64,000 nt of DNA from Haliotis asinina (GCF_037392515.1 NC_090288.1:56839673-56903672), one strand, 5' to 3'. Counted from the first letter of the stretch, positions 23,180 through 35,814 are shown. The notes: a model not told the origin generated them from the sequence alone. Numbers and translations: made by a program.

Positions 23180-23690
23180 TTGCTGCAATTTGTCCCCAAA
23201 GTGTTGATCCCACTCTTGGGTGGCAATCTTCTTCTTGAACTGATCTGTAGTGTTTCTTAACATTTCCATAAACTTGCCAATATTGGGATGGTTGGGACGG
23301 TTACCTAATTTGTTGAGTTTGGAGTGTCAGCTTTCCAACCAAATATCAAAATGTATATATTGCACACATAAGACTTAATAACGATTTACACATTATTATA
23401 ATTTATACATAATATAACTGTCAAGGCCTTGGATTTCAGAGAAACAAGTATTTCCTGAATCTTGGTGTCCTGTTCATCACCTGGGTGGTTGTGGATATCT
23501 CTGTAAGTGGTAATAAGGTTGTTGTGGGTGTTGATGGTTGCCTCCGGAAAACCTTCTTGCAGCAGCACCAGTGGGTTCTTGTATTCTCCCTGGTCTTACT
23601 ACGACGTCTGTGTTGAGAGATGGCATCAGATCTGAAATGAACTTGAACGCTGGCCATTTCAATGGAAATCGAATGAGTGGACTGCACGTT
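23180..23690 (-). pseudogene. FLYWCH zinc finger plus MULE-type transposase relic
   Basis: The minus strand gives, in order, a FLYWCH-type finger (SKTRENTRTHWCCCKK; after a frameshift ATINTHNNLITTYRDIHNHP; then GDEQDTKIQEILVSLKSKA). Family sequences have the same HNHP and helical continuation. The middle transposase domain is missing. At 23180-23340 come LES, a TGA where family members have Trp, then HSKLNKLGNRPNHPNIGKF and MEMLRNTTDQFKKKIATQEW. This matches the NxxE-WH-x3-N..HPN..F region near the C terminus of MULE transposases. The frame runs on to the LINE junction and finishes at 15451. It could be a dead MULE element or a dead host gene derived from one. Confidence 0.6.
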
Positions 23691-23699
23691 TGAAAGTGC

Positions 23700-24480
23700 A
23701 CGTATACGTGAAACCTATTACAGAACTTATTTACAGGTTTTATTCAGTTATAAACATTCAGTCATAAAAGTGTTCACTTTTCATTTATGATTCACAGCAG
23801 AACTTGGTCCACAGCCCAACTCTTCTGTGAACAGACTACAACTGACAACTACTCATGGGCGATGCCTTAATAACTCCTTAAGACAACATTCAGGGGGCGG
23901 GCAAAGTGATGTTAAACCACAGAAAACTGAGGAACTAATCCATGTCTCTTTCAATAGGGAAAGTCTCTAAACAGGCGAAACTATACATCTTTACTTTCTC
24001 AGTACATTTAACAGCAACTATGCCATATGAGATTCGATTATTTACAGACATACGTGATATATTTAACAGTTAAACTTTAATATTACCACTGTTAAAATAT
24101 TCGAACTGTTTGAAATATAACTAATGTCAAGCTGACAGTAAGTTGCCTCCTCTTGCCCTAGTTACCCGCTATTGAAAAGTTATACCTACACAAGGTCGTG
24201 GATAAAATGGCTTATCACAATGCCCTTGAACAGACCCAGATAGTGCACAATCTAGATTCGTGTCGTATCTTATCTTGAGACTGACTGTGCAGATATAGCC
24301 AATATTTACACTAGGACATACGTCTCACATTATTGTGCAGGCCACAACGACATATCACTTACTAAGCATGTGAATCAGTTATTCGGGTGCAGTCGTTACT
24401 GCTTGCAGAAAGCAAACTGAGGGTAAGTATAAAGTTTTGCACATGCACTAGACATGAAATCAAATGTGGTACTTAGTTTA
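23700..24480. other. Intergenic stretch, no gene seen
   Basis: Nothing recognisable on either strand. Confidence 0.4.
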
Positions 24481-24619
24481 GTTGTACGGTTCTTTTGAGG
24501 GTATAACGGTCTGATGAACGCCTCTTAGTAGCAGAATTATCCTACGCCCACCGACATCGATAACACTGCTACTAAGAGGTGTACATCATACCGTATTACC
24601 CGAGAGAGAAGCACACAAC
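24481..24619. repeat. Foldback (palindromic) repeat, MITE-like
   Basis: The left arm at 24481-24534 and right arm at 24566-24619 are inverted copies, 54 bases each and matching at 42 of 54 positions, with a 31-base loop. The innermost 17 bases or so (CCTCTTAGTAGCAG end) are near perfect. No clear target-site duplication was found. Confidence 0.7.
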
Positions 24620-25827
24620 GTGTTCATCTTACCGCCCTGTAAAATGTACAAAATATCAATGGTTATATTTATTGTGAAGATCGCTGCCAACAAGAACATC
24701 TAAACAAATTGACGTCTGCCTCTCGGTTGGATTTTTAAAATCAGTGAAACATATCCTGTCAAGCTTTAAACTGCTATAAAAGTGGTTAATTTTGTTAATT
24801 GGATGTGCAAACGAGTCAATGTATAAACTAATTTAAATAAAGTAGTGAAAGTCGGTGAACTAAATCTGTCCAAAAGAAAACAGGTAATCGAAACGTTTTC
24901 AGACTTAGGGCACGCCATGCGTCATATTATGACGTCAAACCATTGTTAGCGATACAGCGTTTGGCGTTACTATGGCAACGGGTAATTTTTTTCCAGTTGT
25001 CACCCTCCTGATAGGTGTGACACGGAAAGTTGTTAAAGCGTCAATTTTTAATTATTCCATCTATAGAAGGCATTAAAGACCAGTAGTCGTTATGACGATG
25101 TAACCCGATTCGATGACACGGTGCATACACCAACTGAAACACACACCTGGGCCTAATTCCTCAAAACCCTAAGATGATCCTAAATCAAGACGGTATCCTT
25201 AGTGCACGTGATATCAGATACAACAACACAATGTGTGTTACCAGAGTCACCAAATGTCAGTGGCATCCCAAAAGTCATATCTGAGAGTGATTGGAGTCAC
25301 TGTGTGATAACGTAGTATTTCTGCAGGAGATACCTGTCTTGACGCTGTGTGGTTGAATGCTCGTGAGCCGCTTATGTCGGTGGATAGCTAATTCAAACGT
25401 TTTGTGTCAGTTCCATGACACTTTGAGTGACACTAAACGTGTTTTCAATCGTGTCATTGTGTGTTGACACATTTAAAACAATGACAATGTCAAATACATT
25501 TTTTCCAAATGTTCAGTTGCCAGATGAAATTTGAGGGAGCTGCAGTGCCTTCAGTCGTAGAAATTCTCATTGTCAAATATCGGGCTCTCAGAATGTCAAC
25601 GATTCTGTCACGATACACCCAAACATATAGTTAATGACCAACTAATGGCTACCAAGTCACTTGGTAAGGGGTATTCCAGTCTTTTTAGTTTCGTGATTTT
25701 GTATCCTAGAGCAAACTTCAAATTGTATATTGAGCATGCGACAGATTTTACTCTGCTTTAATCACAGTGTTATCTATGTAACTAATCAGGGGAAACTCCT
25801 TTACTTTATTCAGATAAAGACAACAAG
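24620..25827. other. Upstream region of the ligase gene
   Basis: No gene is visible. A polypyrimidine stretch and ATTCAG (25807-25812) lie just before the start codon. They also occur before the pseudogene start, so this may be the acceptor of a 5' UTR intron. No convincing TATA box or CpG-rich promoter was found. Confidence 0.35.
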
Positions 25828-27465
25828 ATGGATGAGAGTCATGGTCAAACATTCACCGATAGAATATGCTTCTGGGGAGAGACTGAGCCTGATACGCCTG
25901 CCTTCATTTTCTGGAGTAAGAATGGCAGACATGTCTTGTCACGGGGAGAAGTCCTGGATCTGTCTAGTAGGTTTGCCTTCAGACTGACTGAAGTTGGTGT
26001 TCAACCTGGAGATGTGGTGTGCATCTCTCTTCCCAACTCTCCAGAAAGAATCGTTGTGGATTTCGGTGTACATTTAGCCGGAGCTGTTACAATGAACGGC
26101 CAAGTTCTGCGTTCTGAAGGTCAAGATATTATTGAATCAATGTGCAAAGCGAAATGCAGAGTTCTTGTGGCTGATCCAGATCAAGAAAACGGTGCATGGA
26201 GTATATGCAAGAAGCGTTTTGATGTGGTATCTGCTAACAAACACAGTTCTGTTATCAGGAGCCGAGATGTACCAAGTTTGACTCATATGGTATATTGCAG
26301 AGCCAGAAAACCAGAGTCTGAATTCCTGACATCGCTTCCAAGCGATACATATGTCAGTAAGAGTAGAAAGCCCACAGATATCGCCTCTATCTTTGCCACT
26401 TCAGGGAGCTCTGGGTACAGCAAACTGGTTCCACACACACACAAGGCTCTTCTTGTCATTTGTCACAGGTTACGAGAAATCACCGGAATACAAGGCAAAG
26501 AAGATATTTCTTTCACTACAGCTCCTCTTGGGTGGATTGGCGGCTTCCCGGTATATTTCCTGTACTCTGGTGCTCAGACTGTCATCATTGATGACACAAT
26601 TGGAGGGGAAGCTGACATGTTGAAGTTCATCTGGAACATAATCTGTGAAGAAAATGTGTCAGTTGGGGGTTTTGCATCATTCCAGCTATTAGGGATTTTC
26701 GAACGAAGAGAGCTTTGGGAATCTTCAGGGAAGAAACTAAAGAAGATTTTGACTGGTGGACAGCCTCTGAAGAGAGAATGCCTTGATGCAGTAGGACATC
26801 TGTCAGACTCTATATTGAATTTCTATGCCTCAACAGAAGTTGGCGTAATCTGTGTTGTTGAGCTCAATGAAAGTAACAAACATGAATTCAAGGACAATGT
26901 GACTCTGAACCCGGTGTCGGGAGTGGAGATGCGCCTAGTTGATTCAGAACTGAAAGACGTGTCTGGTGAAACACGTGGGGAGATCGTTGTACGCTCAGAG
27001 ACTCTAACAGTAGGGTACATTGGCGACACTGGATCAAAGGCTTCCTTTCTGCCAGACGGTTGGTTTCGTACCGATGATGTGGCTTACGTAGACGCTAGAG
27101 GTGGCGTTTGTGTAGAAGGGAGAAGCTCAGACGCCATCATACACGGAGCCTACATCCTCTACCCGACATGGCTGGAGGAGAAACTTGTAGCATGTCCTGG
27201 GGTTGAACAGCTTGTCATTGTTCCTGTTCCTGACAAGCTTGTTCACCAAGAAATATGTGCCTGCGTCAAGAGATGTGAAGGGTCTCTGTCAGAAGAAGAA
27301 GACATCCTCCATTTTGCTGAAGCTGCTGTCACGAGGAGCATACCTTCCGCCTTGAACGTGGTTCCCAAATACGTGGTATTCTTTGAAGAGTTCCCTCTCA
27401 CAAAAAGCCTGAAACTGAACCGAAAGGAGCTGGCTAAACTCGCCCGAGAGAAGCTTCAATTATAG
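25828..27465 (+). CDS. Acyl-CoA synthetase-like AMP-forming ligase (ANL superfamily)
   Basis: 545 aa, uninterrupted in one exon. The family activates a carboxylic acid with ATP to an acyl-AMP and usually passes it to CoA; the substrate cannot be told from sequence. Motifs: A3 P-loop TSGSSGYSK (191-199), GWIGGFP (235-241), A5 YASTEVG (333-339), A7 WFRTDDVAYVD (412-422), A8 hinge GRSSDAIIHGAYILYP (431-446), A10 PLTKSLKLNRKEL (523-535) with the presumed adenylation Lys529. Where A10 usually has Gly-Lys this reads Leu528-Lys529. Length is normal for the family. No signal peptide or C-terminal SKL-type peroxisomal signal is seen (it ends EKLQL). Its broken paralogue lies at 6956-8611 in the same orientation. 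A 5' UTR intron is possible. Confidence 0.92.
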   Translation: MDESHGQTFTDRICFWGETEPDTPAFIFWSKNGRHVLSRGEVLDLSSRFAFRLTEVGVQPGDVVCISLPNSPERIVVDFGVHLAGAVTMNGQVLRSEGQDIIESMCKAKCRVLVADPDQENGAWSICKKRFDVVSANKHSSVIRSRDVPSLTHMVYCRARKPESEFLTSLPSDTYVSKSRKPTDIASIFATSGSSGYSKLVPHTHKALLVICHRLREITGIQGKEDISFTTAPLGWIGGFPVYFLYSGAQTVIIDDTIGGEADMLKFIWNIICEENVSVGGFASFQLLGIFERRELWESSGKKLKKILTGGQPLKRECLDAVGHLSDSILNFYASTEVGVICVVELNESNKHEFKDNVTLNPVSGVEMRLVDSELKDVSGETRGEIVVRSETLTVGYIGDTGSKASFLPDGWFRTDDVAYVDARGGVCVEGRSSDAIIHGAYILYPTWLEEKLVACPGVEQLVIVPVPDKLVHQEICACVKRCEGSLSEEEDILHFAEAAVTRSIPSALNVVPKYVVFFEEFPLTKSLKLNRKELAKLAREKLQL

Positions 27466-28949
27466 GTATCGTCATATATTTCAAATGTACAGCTCAACAT
27501 ATGATGTTGAATGGGATAATCAGGATGGCACAACTACCTAACAGTACGCAGTACCCGAGTATTTAGAGATATTTTAATTAGTTTCACGAAATACGACTAT
27601 TTGCAACAGAAGCTTTACATGACAGTGATATGCAAAAACTTTAATTGAAGCCATGACACGTTGTCGCACGACTACAGATTATTACGTCTTGTTTGACTGA
27701 CATGTCAACGGTTTTGAATTTTATCCCATTAGCGCGCTTGTTCCACTATGAATGTGATTATATGTCTATTTAAATGGCAAAATACAACAAACACTCTCAA
27801 AATTTACCAGCTCAGATCAAACGTTACCAGGATACGGTCTGTCGGACAGGTCTAATTCATTCAATGCTATCTTGCTCATTCAGGATTCGTTTATGTATTC
27901 TGTTTCTACTCACCCTAAGAAGTCATTGTGAAAAGCGAGTTAGATACCAATATCATTCAAGACTTTCATTAACATGTTATTACAGGGAACATCGTTCACT
28001 ATGCTCTATTTATATGTATATTGAGAATACTCGGATTTCCATGTATTCTTCATATACAGATCGCCTTCGGCCATACAACTAGCACATATACAAATGTTCA
28101 TGAGTAAATATCGTTTTACAGATTCATACTATTCAATGTACTTAGAGGTTGATCAGATAAATAAATAAATAAATGGTAAATGTGGCTGTGTTTAGTCCTC
28201 CATTGCTTCAATGGAGAAATGAATGCATAGTTGACTGTGGTGTGTTGTATGACTTTTGTGACAGTTTTTTACTAAACTGTATGGCGTCTCAAATGGGATA
28301 CTAATCACCAAGTTTCAGATTTCAAAAGGTTTCTTTAAACCGCATTTTTTACCAGCATAAGATTATTCAGAAACTCTTATATGGACGTGTTTTGATTAAG
28401 GTTGGTATGATAGATAACGGTTACAGGACTACGTCATAGGGTTGGCGTATTGTAAGTAAAGTGTCCTCTGACGATAGCATGTGACTGCTACTCACAGACA
28501 ACCGTAATTGTATACGTTTAAATATGGCTTTGTTTGTGCACAACAACTAGTGATCAAGGAGATGGGTTTTATAATGCTTGGGATTTCTGCAGTAAGCAGA
28601 GGCACTGATCAAGAGATCCCTGTATTAAGTAACTCATATTTTTAATTCAATGTTTGTCTTTGTATCGAATGTACCATTTTTTTTATAGTTTTCAGACTCA
28701 GTTAGATATATCATGTCAATGTTCATTTTAATGTTATCAGAGCTTTTCTTGTCAACATGTGACTGTACTATTTCCGATATGACGTTACTTTGCAAATCAC
28801 AAACCAGCCCAATCACATTATAAAGTTATAATCGAGACCTGGTTCGGGTGTCTCGGGACATCAACTTGAAAAGTACAATCCAAAAATGTGCTGGAACCCC
28901 AGTCAAAAGGTTATAGTCTTACACCAACTGTACTTTGAGCTTTCCCAAC
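27466..28949. other. Intergenic stretch downstream of the ligase
   Basis: No gene was recognised. No strong AATAAA signal immediately follows the stop. A short open frame at 27774-28082 has no recognisable domain. Confidence 0.4.
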
Positions 28950-29260
28950 CGCCTGCGTGGCATGGTGTGGCGGTTAAAGAGTCGATCGAGTTGCGGTTCG
29001 ATCCCCTCCCGCGTCATACCAAATGACGTAAAAATGTCCTATTAGTTTGTCCCTGCCTGGCACTCGGTATGACTTGGTACAAGGACTATAGTCGGATCGG
29101 AGCCATGTGGGGTATTCATGCTTAACTGTTGTATGGTATCCTAGTTAGCTAACAGTAGGAACAGCTTATGTCTGAACTAGTACAAGTAACCATGCACGCC
29201 GTTATATGAGCGAAGTATCCTCAAATACTACGTTAAACCCCATTTCGCCTCACCTCGAGC
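28950..29260 (+). repeat. SINE family C copy
   Basis: An eroded tRNA-like head (GTGTGGCGGTTAAAG; B box GCGGTTCGATCCCC; CGCGTCATACCAAATGACG), then the family C body with GGTATTCATGCTTAACTG and the CGCCTCACCTC 3' end. It aligns over its full length with 11191-11510. Confidence 0.8.
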
Positions 29261-32049
29261 TATTCCAACACATCACGCTAACAAGTCGTGATATAACTGA
29301 AACATGATCACCTCGATCTTCATGGCAAAGTCTTCCGCCAAATGGTACATGCGTACATAAAAATCCTTATGTCAACAACAGATTCACTCTGCGCTGTAGC
29401 GTCCCTGTTATATAACAAGGATACACAGAGTAAATATCACAAATGCCTTATCCTTGTGTATCTATCCCCGGATTGATAGAACGGCGATAGGTTAGGGTTG
29501 TAGCGGCGTTACAGCAATGCCACAGTGTGTACCGCCTAATAGTCTTCACAATTTGTACATGAGGGACCTCTTTGCGAGAAGTGGACGTTTTTATCACTGG
29601 GCTACCCCCACCAACTGATATGACAATGAACAACAATCGTTGATCGTTGTATACTTACTCATGTCAATGATTAGTTAAGAAAAACAGGCCGTTGCTAAAT
29701 CACGTTCTGAGCGGTAGTCACATGATATTCAGCTTGTGGCTATAAGTTCATCAAGCGCTACAGCCTATGTAGAACGTTTATCAGTGGACGGTGATATACA
29801 GGTATACATGTTGACAGACTGGATGCTTGACAAAATAAGATCGTCAAGAATTCATAACTACTTTAGGTGACGATGTGGCACATATACTGTCGCTGTGACT
29901 ATAAACTTTAACTCACTCACTCGAAGAAGGTGTGCACTTTCTACAGAAGTAATCACCAAAATATTCAGGATCCTTAACTACATTTCTTCCCTTTCAATAC
30001 GGAAACCTGTGGAATCAAGGGGTAGTATATAGAGCAGTTATATGCATGTTTAACGGGTGTATTAAGTAGTAAACATTGAGCGTACATTCTCAAGGGGTAT
30101 TTTATGGAAAAGGTATTTTCAATTTGATGGGTAGGTGTTTTAAAATGGTCCAAGGTGCCTTATGTGTCGGAGAGCGCACACAATGATTACGCTTTCCTCC
30201 CTATGGAGCTAAGACTCTGTGACTCAAAACGCCAGTCACATACTACAGTTGTGTTCGTAGCAATATGTCTTTATCACAAACACGTCAAGCTGTTTAGATC
30301 ATCGCATTGCTGTTCTTCATCTTCTAAAAAACAACAGTGCGGTGATATAAACTGCTTTAATCAGTGGCATTTGCAATGTGCCTCTTTTCCCACAGAGCTG
30401 TAGTTCAAAGTAAATCAAATTGTGGTAGTCAAGGTTACGTGAGATGTAGCTGAACTGGTAGTACAAGGTGTCCAACAAGCAGGTGCAAATGTTTCAAATC
30501 TCTCAAGTTCTCTGTAACTCCAGATACCATTCCAGCTTTAACTGCAAAAATAAAACTTGATATGTCGAACGCAACTGACCTGCCATTTGGTTATTAACAA
30601 GCCTTGTATAAAGTGAACTAGCATACAAATGTTTCTTAATATTGCATTATTGATCAGATCTTGATTTCAGTAAATATGTACAATGAATCAGTGTAGGTTT
30701 AAGTAAATATGTATATTTCCTGAAAGTGTTAGTAAATATGCATAATCCCTAACGGAATCAGTAAATATACATAATCACTTTCTTTTCTCTTTGATACTCA
30801 GTTTGTTCGTGAAATAGTATCACCTACCTGGACACATTGTCTGTCGTCATGTAGGTAATATATTAGTCTTCTAAACTACCGAAGGTTCGTGTAATTGCTT
30901 GCTGACGAGTCGGTGTCGACAAGCATCTTTCAGATCATTTTCATTACTGTTAAGGCAATATCCAGGAAGGTTACAAGGTTGGCAATAAGTCCCAGTTATA
31001 CTCCTCTGCTCTTTATGTGGGTGTAAAATGTGTTCCATTTAGCAGCATCCCAAGCTGTGAGTCTTCAGAACCATAATCAGAGATACTTTGTGGAGCATTA
31101 ACATCTGTAATAATGGTGATTAAGTCAAACGACTCCAGCATAATTTGTTTTGGTCCTTTGGTTTTTCCAAATGATTTTGACTCAAATTGATTTTCATGGA
31201 CCATTAAGACTAAAGCAAGGTTGTGTGCTGTTGTAGTGAACACTAAACTCTGTCCGAGGTGTATACTTAATCTAGTATTGTCTGCCTGACTGTACTGTAA
31301 ATTCTGATGCTAAGAGACAACGTGTAGTTAAAGTGTGATCACATTTGTTCTTGACACGAAACCTTCACGAGGCTCGTGTCTATTACATCAAACGGCAGAC
31401 ACTGGAAGAGACGTATTTTTCAGGAACCAACAGAATGAGGCAGCGTAAAGGTAAACTGTTACATTTAACTTGAGTTTTATTTCCTTTGGCACCCGTTAGA
31501 TCCAGAAGACACACCCAGTGAGAGATCGGTAATATATTTCGGGGTATTTGAAATAACCGAATCTGTCTCCCGTAATCCACTAGTTTTTACTAGTTTTACA
31601 ACAAATGTTCGTGAGCAGATGTATTGTGTTTGTATTTTTGTATTGAGGCGACTTCAGCGTGCGCTCGTCACAGCTAAGGCCAGTTAAACACAGGCCATAT
31701 AAGACTGGCTGTTGTGTTGACGGACTTACACACAGAGTTTGTTTTCTGCCGTTGTGTCATTATTCGGCCTACATTCATTTGTCAGCCTCTTTGTCAACGT
31801 TCTACATTCAAGAAAGCTCGATGTAACATTTAGCATAACCGTTTCACTGAAAACCAAGACTTTGGTGAGTTGATATTATATTTGAGGCCCATTACTTCAG
31901 ATTTGATTCTGCTGCGTTCTGCTAGAAACCTCTATTGAGAATCCTTGTATCTTGCTCTTTGGTCAATACATAACATAATAATATTGGATATTTTAGACTT
32001 GTCACTACAGTATATTTTGAGGTTCTGAGGGGATTTCTTATACCTTTTG
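29261..32049. other. Intergenic stretch, a few weak repeats
   Basis: No gene was recognised. A SINE/LINE-type tail remnant (TAACTCACTCACTCG) ends near 29925. Four imperfect copies of an AGTAAATATGTATAA-type unit with a period of about 30 lie at 30670-30776. Confidence 0.45.
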
Positions 32050-32490
32050 TCACGGCAAATTATTATTAACCGTAACAACAGGAGGAAATCCTTTCAATAC
32101 AAGTGAGGTCGAGCATTGTCATGCTCCAAAGATGAACAATTAATTGACGTTGATAACGGGAACGACTGACGTTGAAGTGGCCTTCTGGCAAAAAGTCGGA
32201 CTGCCCATAAGCAATTGCCAACTGTCTGGTCGGAAATTCGGCGCAGGCTAGGAATTTGGATTGATGTGGATGATGCGGCCGTGGTGTTTATACAATGATG
32301 TCTCAGACGGATGCAGCGATCCTGTGCGACGCTGGCAACTATAGGTTGACCCGACGTGGCTCTGTCATTAACACTCCCAGTACTGCTGTATCTGGCCCGT
32401 AGGTTTGAGATGGTCTGTGTGGACACGCTGAAGTGCACTTCATGCTGCGATGCCGTCCCTGTAAACGGCCTTTGTCATTGTGTCGATGAG
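32050..32490 (-). mobile_element. Deleted Tc1/IS630-like transposase relic
   Basis: The minus strand encodes HFSVSTQTISNLRARYSSTG, then SVNDRATSGQP (helix-turn-helix and linker), RCIRLRHH, IPSLRRISDQTVGN and LFARRPLQR, i.e. the N-terminal half of a Tc1-like transposase. It then jumps within a few codons to HDNARPH, which normally lies more than 100 residues further on. An internal deletion has therefore removed the first catalytic Asp region. This is a different subfamily from the other two Tc1 elements here. Confidence 0.7.
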
Positions 32491-32888
32491 CTTCTGTCTT
32501 TTCATTCTCTGTCATCTATAGTGGCTTAAAGGAATACATGTGGAGTAACATTGATGTGACTTTTTAAAGAGTACATTCATAGACTTAGCTCTCAGGGTGA
32601 TGCACAATTTCACGATGGACGTGCATTTCATGTACGGTACGTTTTAGCAATTCACTAAAGATGCTAGTGTAGAGTTAAGACGTTTTTTGTTCAGACATTT
32701 GCAAGTGCACCTCATGCTGCATCTTTAAAACTTTTAAAATTTAAAAGAACCACATAACACTGAACATAGAAATACCCAATGTGGCATCCATTCCCTGCAT
32801 TTTAACATTGCAGTGGTCATGTGGCCGTCGATTTGAACTGCTGTACCAAATGTCCCAATGTGTTATTTACATTGTTCAGTCATTCACG

Positions 32889-32980
32889 GTGATGGTGGTG
32901 GTGGTGGTGGTGGTGACGACGACGATTATGATGACGATGATGACGGTCACGATAGCGAGATGATGATGATGACGAAGACG
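32889..32980. repeat. GGT/GAC/GAT trinucleotide microsatellite
   Basis: A run of GGT repeats passing into GAC and GAT triplets, directly upstream of a SINE B copy. Confidence 0.9.
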
Positions 32981-32991
32981 GTGGGCATGAG

Positions 32992-33156
32992 GGCGGTGGG
33001 GTAGCCTAGTGGTTAACGCGTTCGCTCGTCACGCCGAAGACCCGGGTTCGATTCCCCACATGGGTACAATGTGTGAAGCCCATTTTCTGGTGTCCCCCGC
33101 CGTGATATTGCTGGAATATTGCTAAACGCGGCGTAAAACTAAACTCACTCACTCCT
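32992..33156 (+). repeat. SINE family B copy, near complete (best in window)
   Basis: The tRNA-like head has an A box (TAGCCTAGTGGTTAACGCG) and an intact B box (GGGTTCGATTCCCC). A short body follows (GTGTGAAGCCCATTTTCTGG), then GATATTGCTGGAATATTGC, and the tail GGCGTAAAACTAAACTCACT. RNA polymerase III transcription from the internal promoter is expected. It is the least decayed copy here and so probably the youngest. Confidence 0.9.
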
Positions 33157-33334
33157 CTACATGAGAGGAATGTTCTGTAATCGGTTTCACTCCAAATGAC
33201 CTGTAACTCGTGATTGCTCAAACTCTTCGAACAATTCCTAAAGAACTGTCCTGTTTTTGTATGATAGATGGAACTGAGGTGAAATGACTTTGCAATTGGT
33301 GGTTGTTTATGACCATTCTACCACTTTCAGAAAA

Positions 33335-33518
33335 CATTTCAGCAATATTCCAGCAAAATCATGCGTGTTTCACATACTACATTCATGATGGGAAAGTCTT
33401 TTTCGAGAGTTTTAACCTTAAAGCGACCACACCGGTGGATATATCCATGTCGGGAATGGAACCCGGGTCTTCACCGTGAAGCGTCAGCGCTCTAACCATC
33501 AGGCTACCCCAACGCCCG
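33335..33518 (-). repeat. SINE family B copy, diverged
   Basis: The reverse complement of family B: a body with CAGCAATATTCCAGCAAAAT, and a head ending GGGTAGCCTGATGGTTAGAG-like with B box GGGTTCCATTCCC. It lies head to head with a diverged tail and has extra bases in the middle. Confidence 0.8.
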
Positions 33519-35814
33519 TATGTACTTCAACTGGGTTGACGATATTATGGGTAGACCGAACTCACCGGATCTAGTCATAAGCTCATTGTAGCATTGATCA
33601 GTTATGATCGTCACTCCTATCACTCGGCACTGATGACGAAATTGAAACTTGATGTGTCAGAACACCGGGTGCCCTCAGCAACCACGACGGAACCTCCATG
33701 GGCTAGTGACGGGAGTATGTCCAGGGAGCGGTAAATTGGTGGTTTCGTTTCGTGTCACGTTCTACTAGAAATTAAATTAAGGTTCGTGTTGTATACCTGG
33801 CTGACGTTGACGTTAAGTGGGAAAAGGGTGAGTGAGTAAGTGAGTGAGTATGGATTTACGCCGCTTTTACAAATATTTCAGCCATATGACGGTGATCAGA
33901 ATCGCAATGGACTATGGAACCCTTATCAGTCTTTTACAAGCAAGCTTGCACGAGTGTATAAGTGCAATAATCCTAAACGCGATGATAAGCTCCTTTCCGC
34001 CAGATGCTACACTTTGGTGTCAGGGTTGGTGTTTGTGGGGTTACATTAGCGCTGTAATTTGTGTTGGGTTATTACCCTTGACGTTATGAAAAAAACGATG
34101 GCGACCGGAAAGCACATGTTGTGTGATTTGTGTATGAGGACAATGTATATTGTCCTATGGGGTTCCTACTAGAAACGGAACAGTGTTAGCTAGGTATCTG
34201 CCTGCCCCCTCGTTGAGACGTTGTACGCTGAGACGCCGAACGTCAAGTCTATGCACGGATCTAATCTTCCGCCTTACCTTAATCTCAGCAGCTCAATGGA
34301 ATATCGCACGTTCGCTAAAGACTGAATAGCATCTGGTGCAATACTGTTTTCACATTCTTCGGATACTGGTGCTTAACCATCACTTGAAAAGACTCAAATA
34401 CCGTTTCAATATCCATTCTTTCATGATCACGTGCAAATCAAACAATTTCTGCCTATTTTTCTTATTCCATCCGTTATTCATTCTATGCAAAATAATTGGT
34501 TCAAAATGCGAAATTGTAACATTGTAAGTAACCTTTTGCATTATGCAAAAGAAATATATTTACTGATTAAGTCAGTTCCTAAGAGCTTGGCCATTTTTGT
34601 GGAATTCTAAATAACTGGTAATAGTTGAGGCTAAGAATAACAGCACGACATAATCTGCCTTCCCTACGACATTTACATTGGGGTCGAGGTATTTTCGAGA
34701 TGTCGTTTTCGCCTTTGGACTATGCTGCAGCAGATAATATGTTTGATCATCCCTAAGCAGAACGTCGTATGTGGTGTATATGATCTACAATCTAATACCG
34801 GCAGCTTGTGTGACAACCTTATATTTTATTCAACTTTTGACATGTTGGTAATTGTATAGTTAACGGGAAATTCTGGCGGAGCTGGGGCTTTACCTCATAT
34901 CGTCTCTCCCTGTGGAATATTTCAGCGCATGTTTCTGTCACATGAAACGAAACAAAGTTCAAAGGAAATGGGAGCGATAAACATACAGGACGACATCTGT
35001 AAATCATTGCAACGTACAAATATTATATAATATGTCCACAAAATAAGCCCTTCTCTTATATCGACCATGCTCGGGTTATCCTTCAGACGACAGCAATAGG
35101 AATCAAACCTTTGAATTTTTTGTTTTCCATTCAACGAATGTGATGAAGAGCAAAACAAAAGTGAGTGTTTCACTGACGTGAACAACAGTCCCTTTTAATC
35201 TCTACTGGACCGCACACCAGGACAAAAAACAAAAACACAGAAAAAATAAGTCATGAGCGTTATTGTTAAATGATACATCAATAAAAGACTATACAGACAG
35301 GCACGACACGTTGTGATTAGCCTTGAGGACAATGATGCTCAAAGACAAGCGTCTGACAGTCGGAATTACACCATACCCTCTACTTTTAACAGACCTTTCC
35401 TATGATTTTAGAAATTCCCTCGTTCGCTTTCATAGAAAATAAGTCTAAACCCAAATATTTCACAAAGCTTACATTTTTACAGATATGATCATACGTTTCC
35501 ACAATTGAAGAAAGTTAACCCTTTTCTCCACGTCGCGTGTATATTTGCATGACATGTTATGTATGAAAGGACCAGAAGTTTGTTTACTAGTTCGACTGTT
35601 GTTGTCTCAAAGATTAATTCTTTGCCTCCAGGCTATAAGTTGACCAAGAAATTGAATCAGTAAGGATGAACATTATATGGCCGATGGTGACCCATAAAGA
35701 CCCAATGTGTTTCTTTATTTATCCATCTGAAATATACAATTGAAGCAACAACCTAATAATCTCAAGAAGAGTCTTCCATGATCCGGAATGGATAGGACGC
35801 AGGAGCATGAATGG
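33519..35814. other. Intergenic stretch, SINE tail fragment only
   Basis: A reverse SINE/LINE tail (GTGAGTGAGTATGGATTTAC and following) lies at 33828-33905. Otherwise no gene or RNA was recognised. Confidence 0.45.

Noticed and set aside
32992-33065. A tRNA gene
   Set aside because: Same reasoning: the head of a family B SINE with the shared tail.
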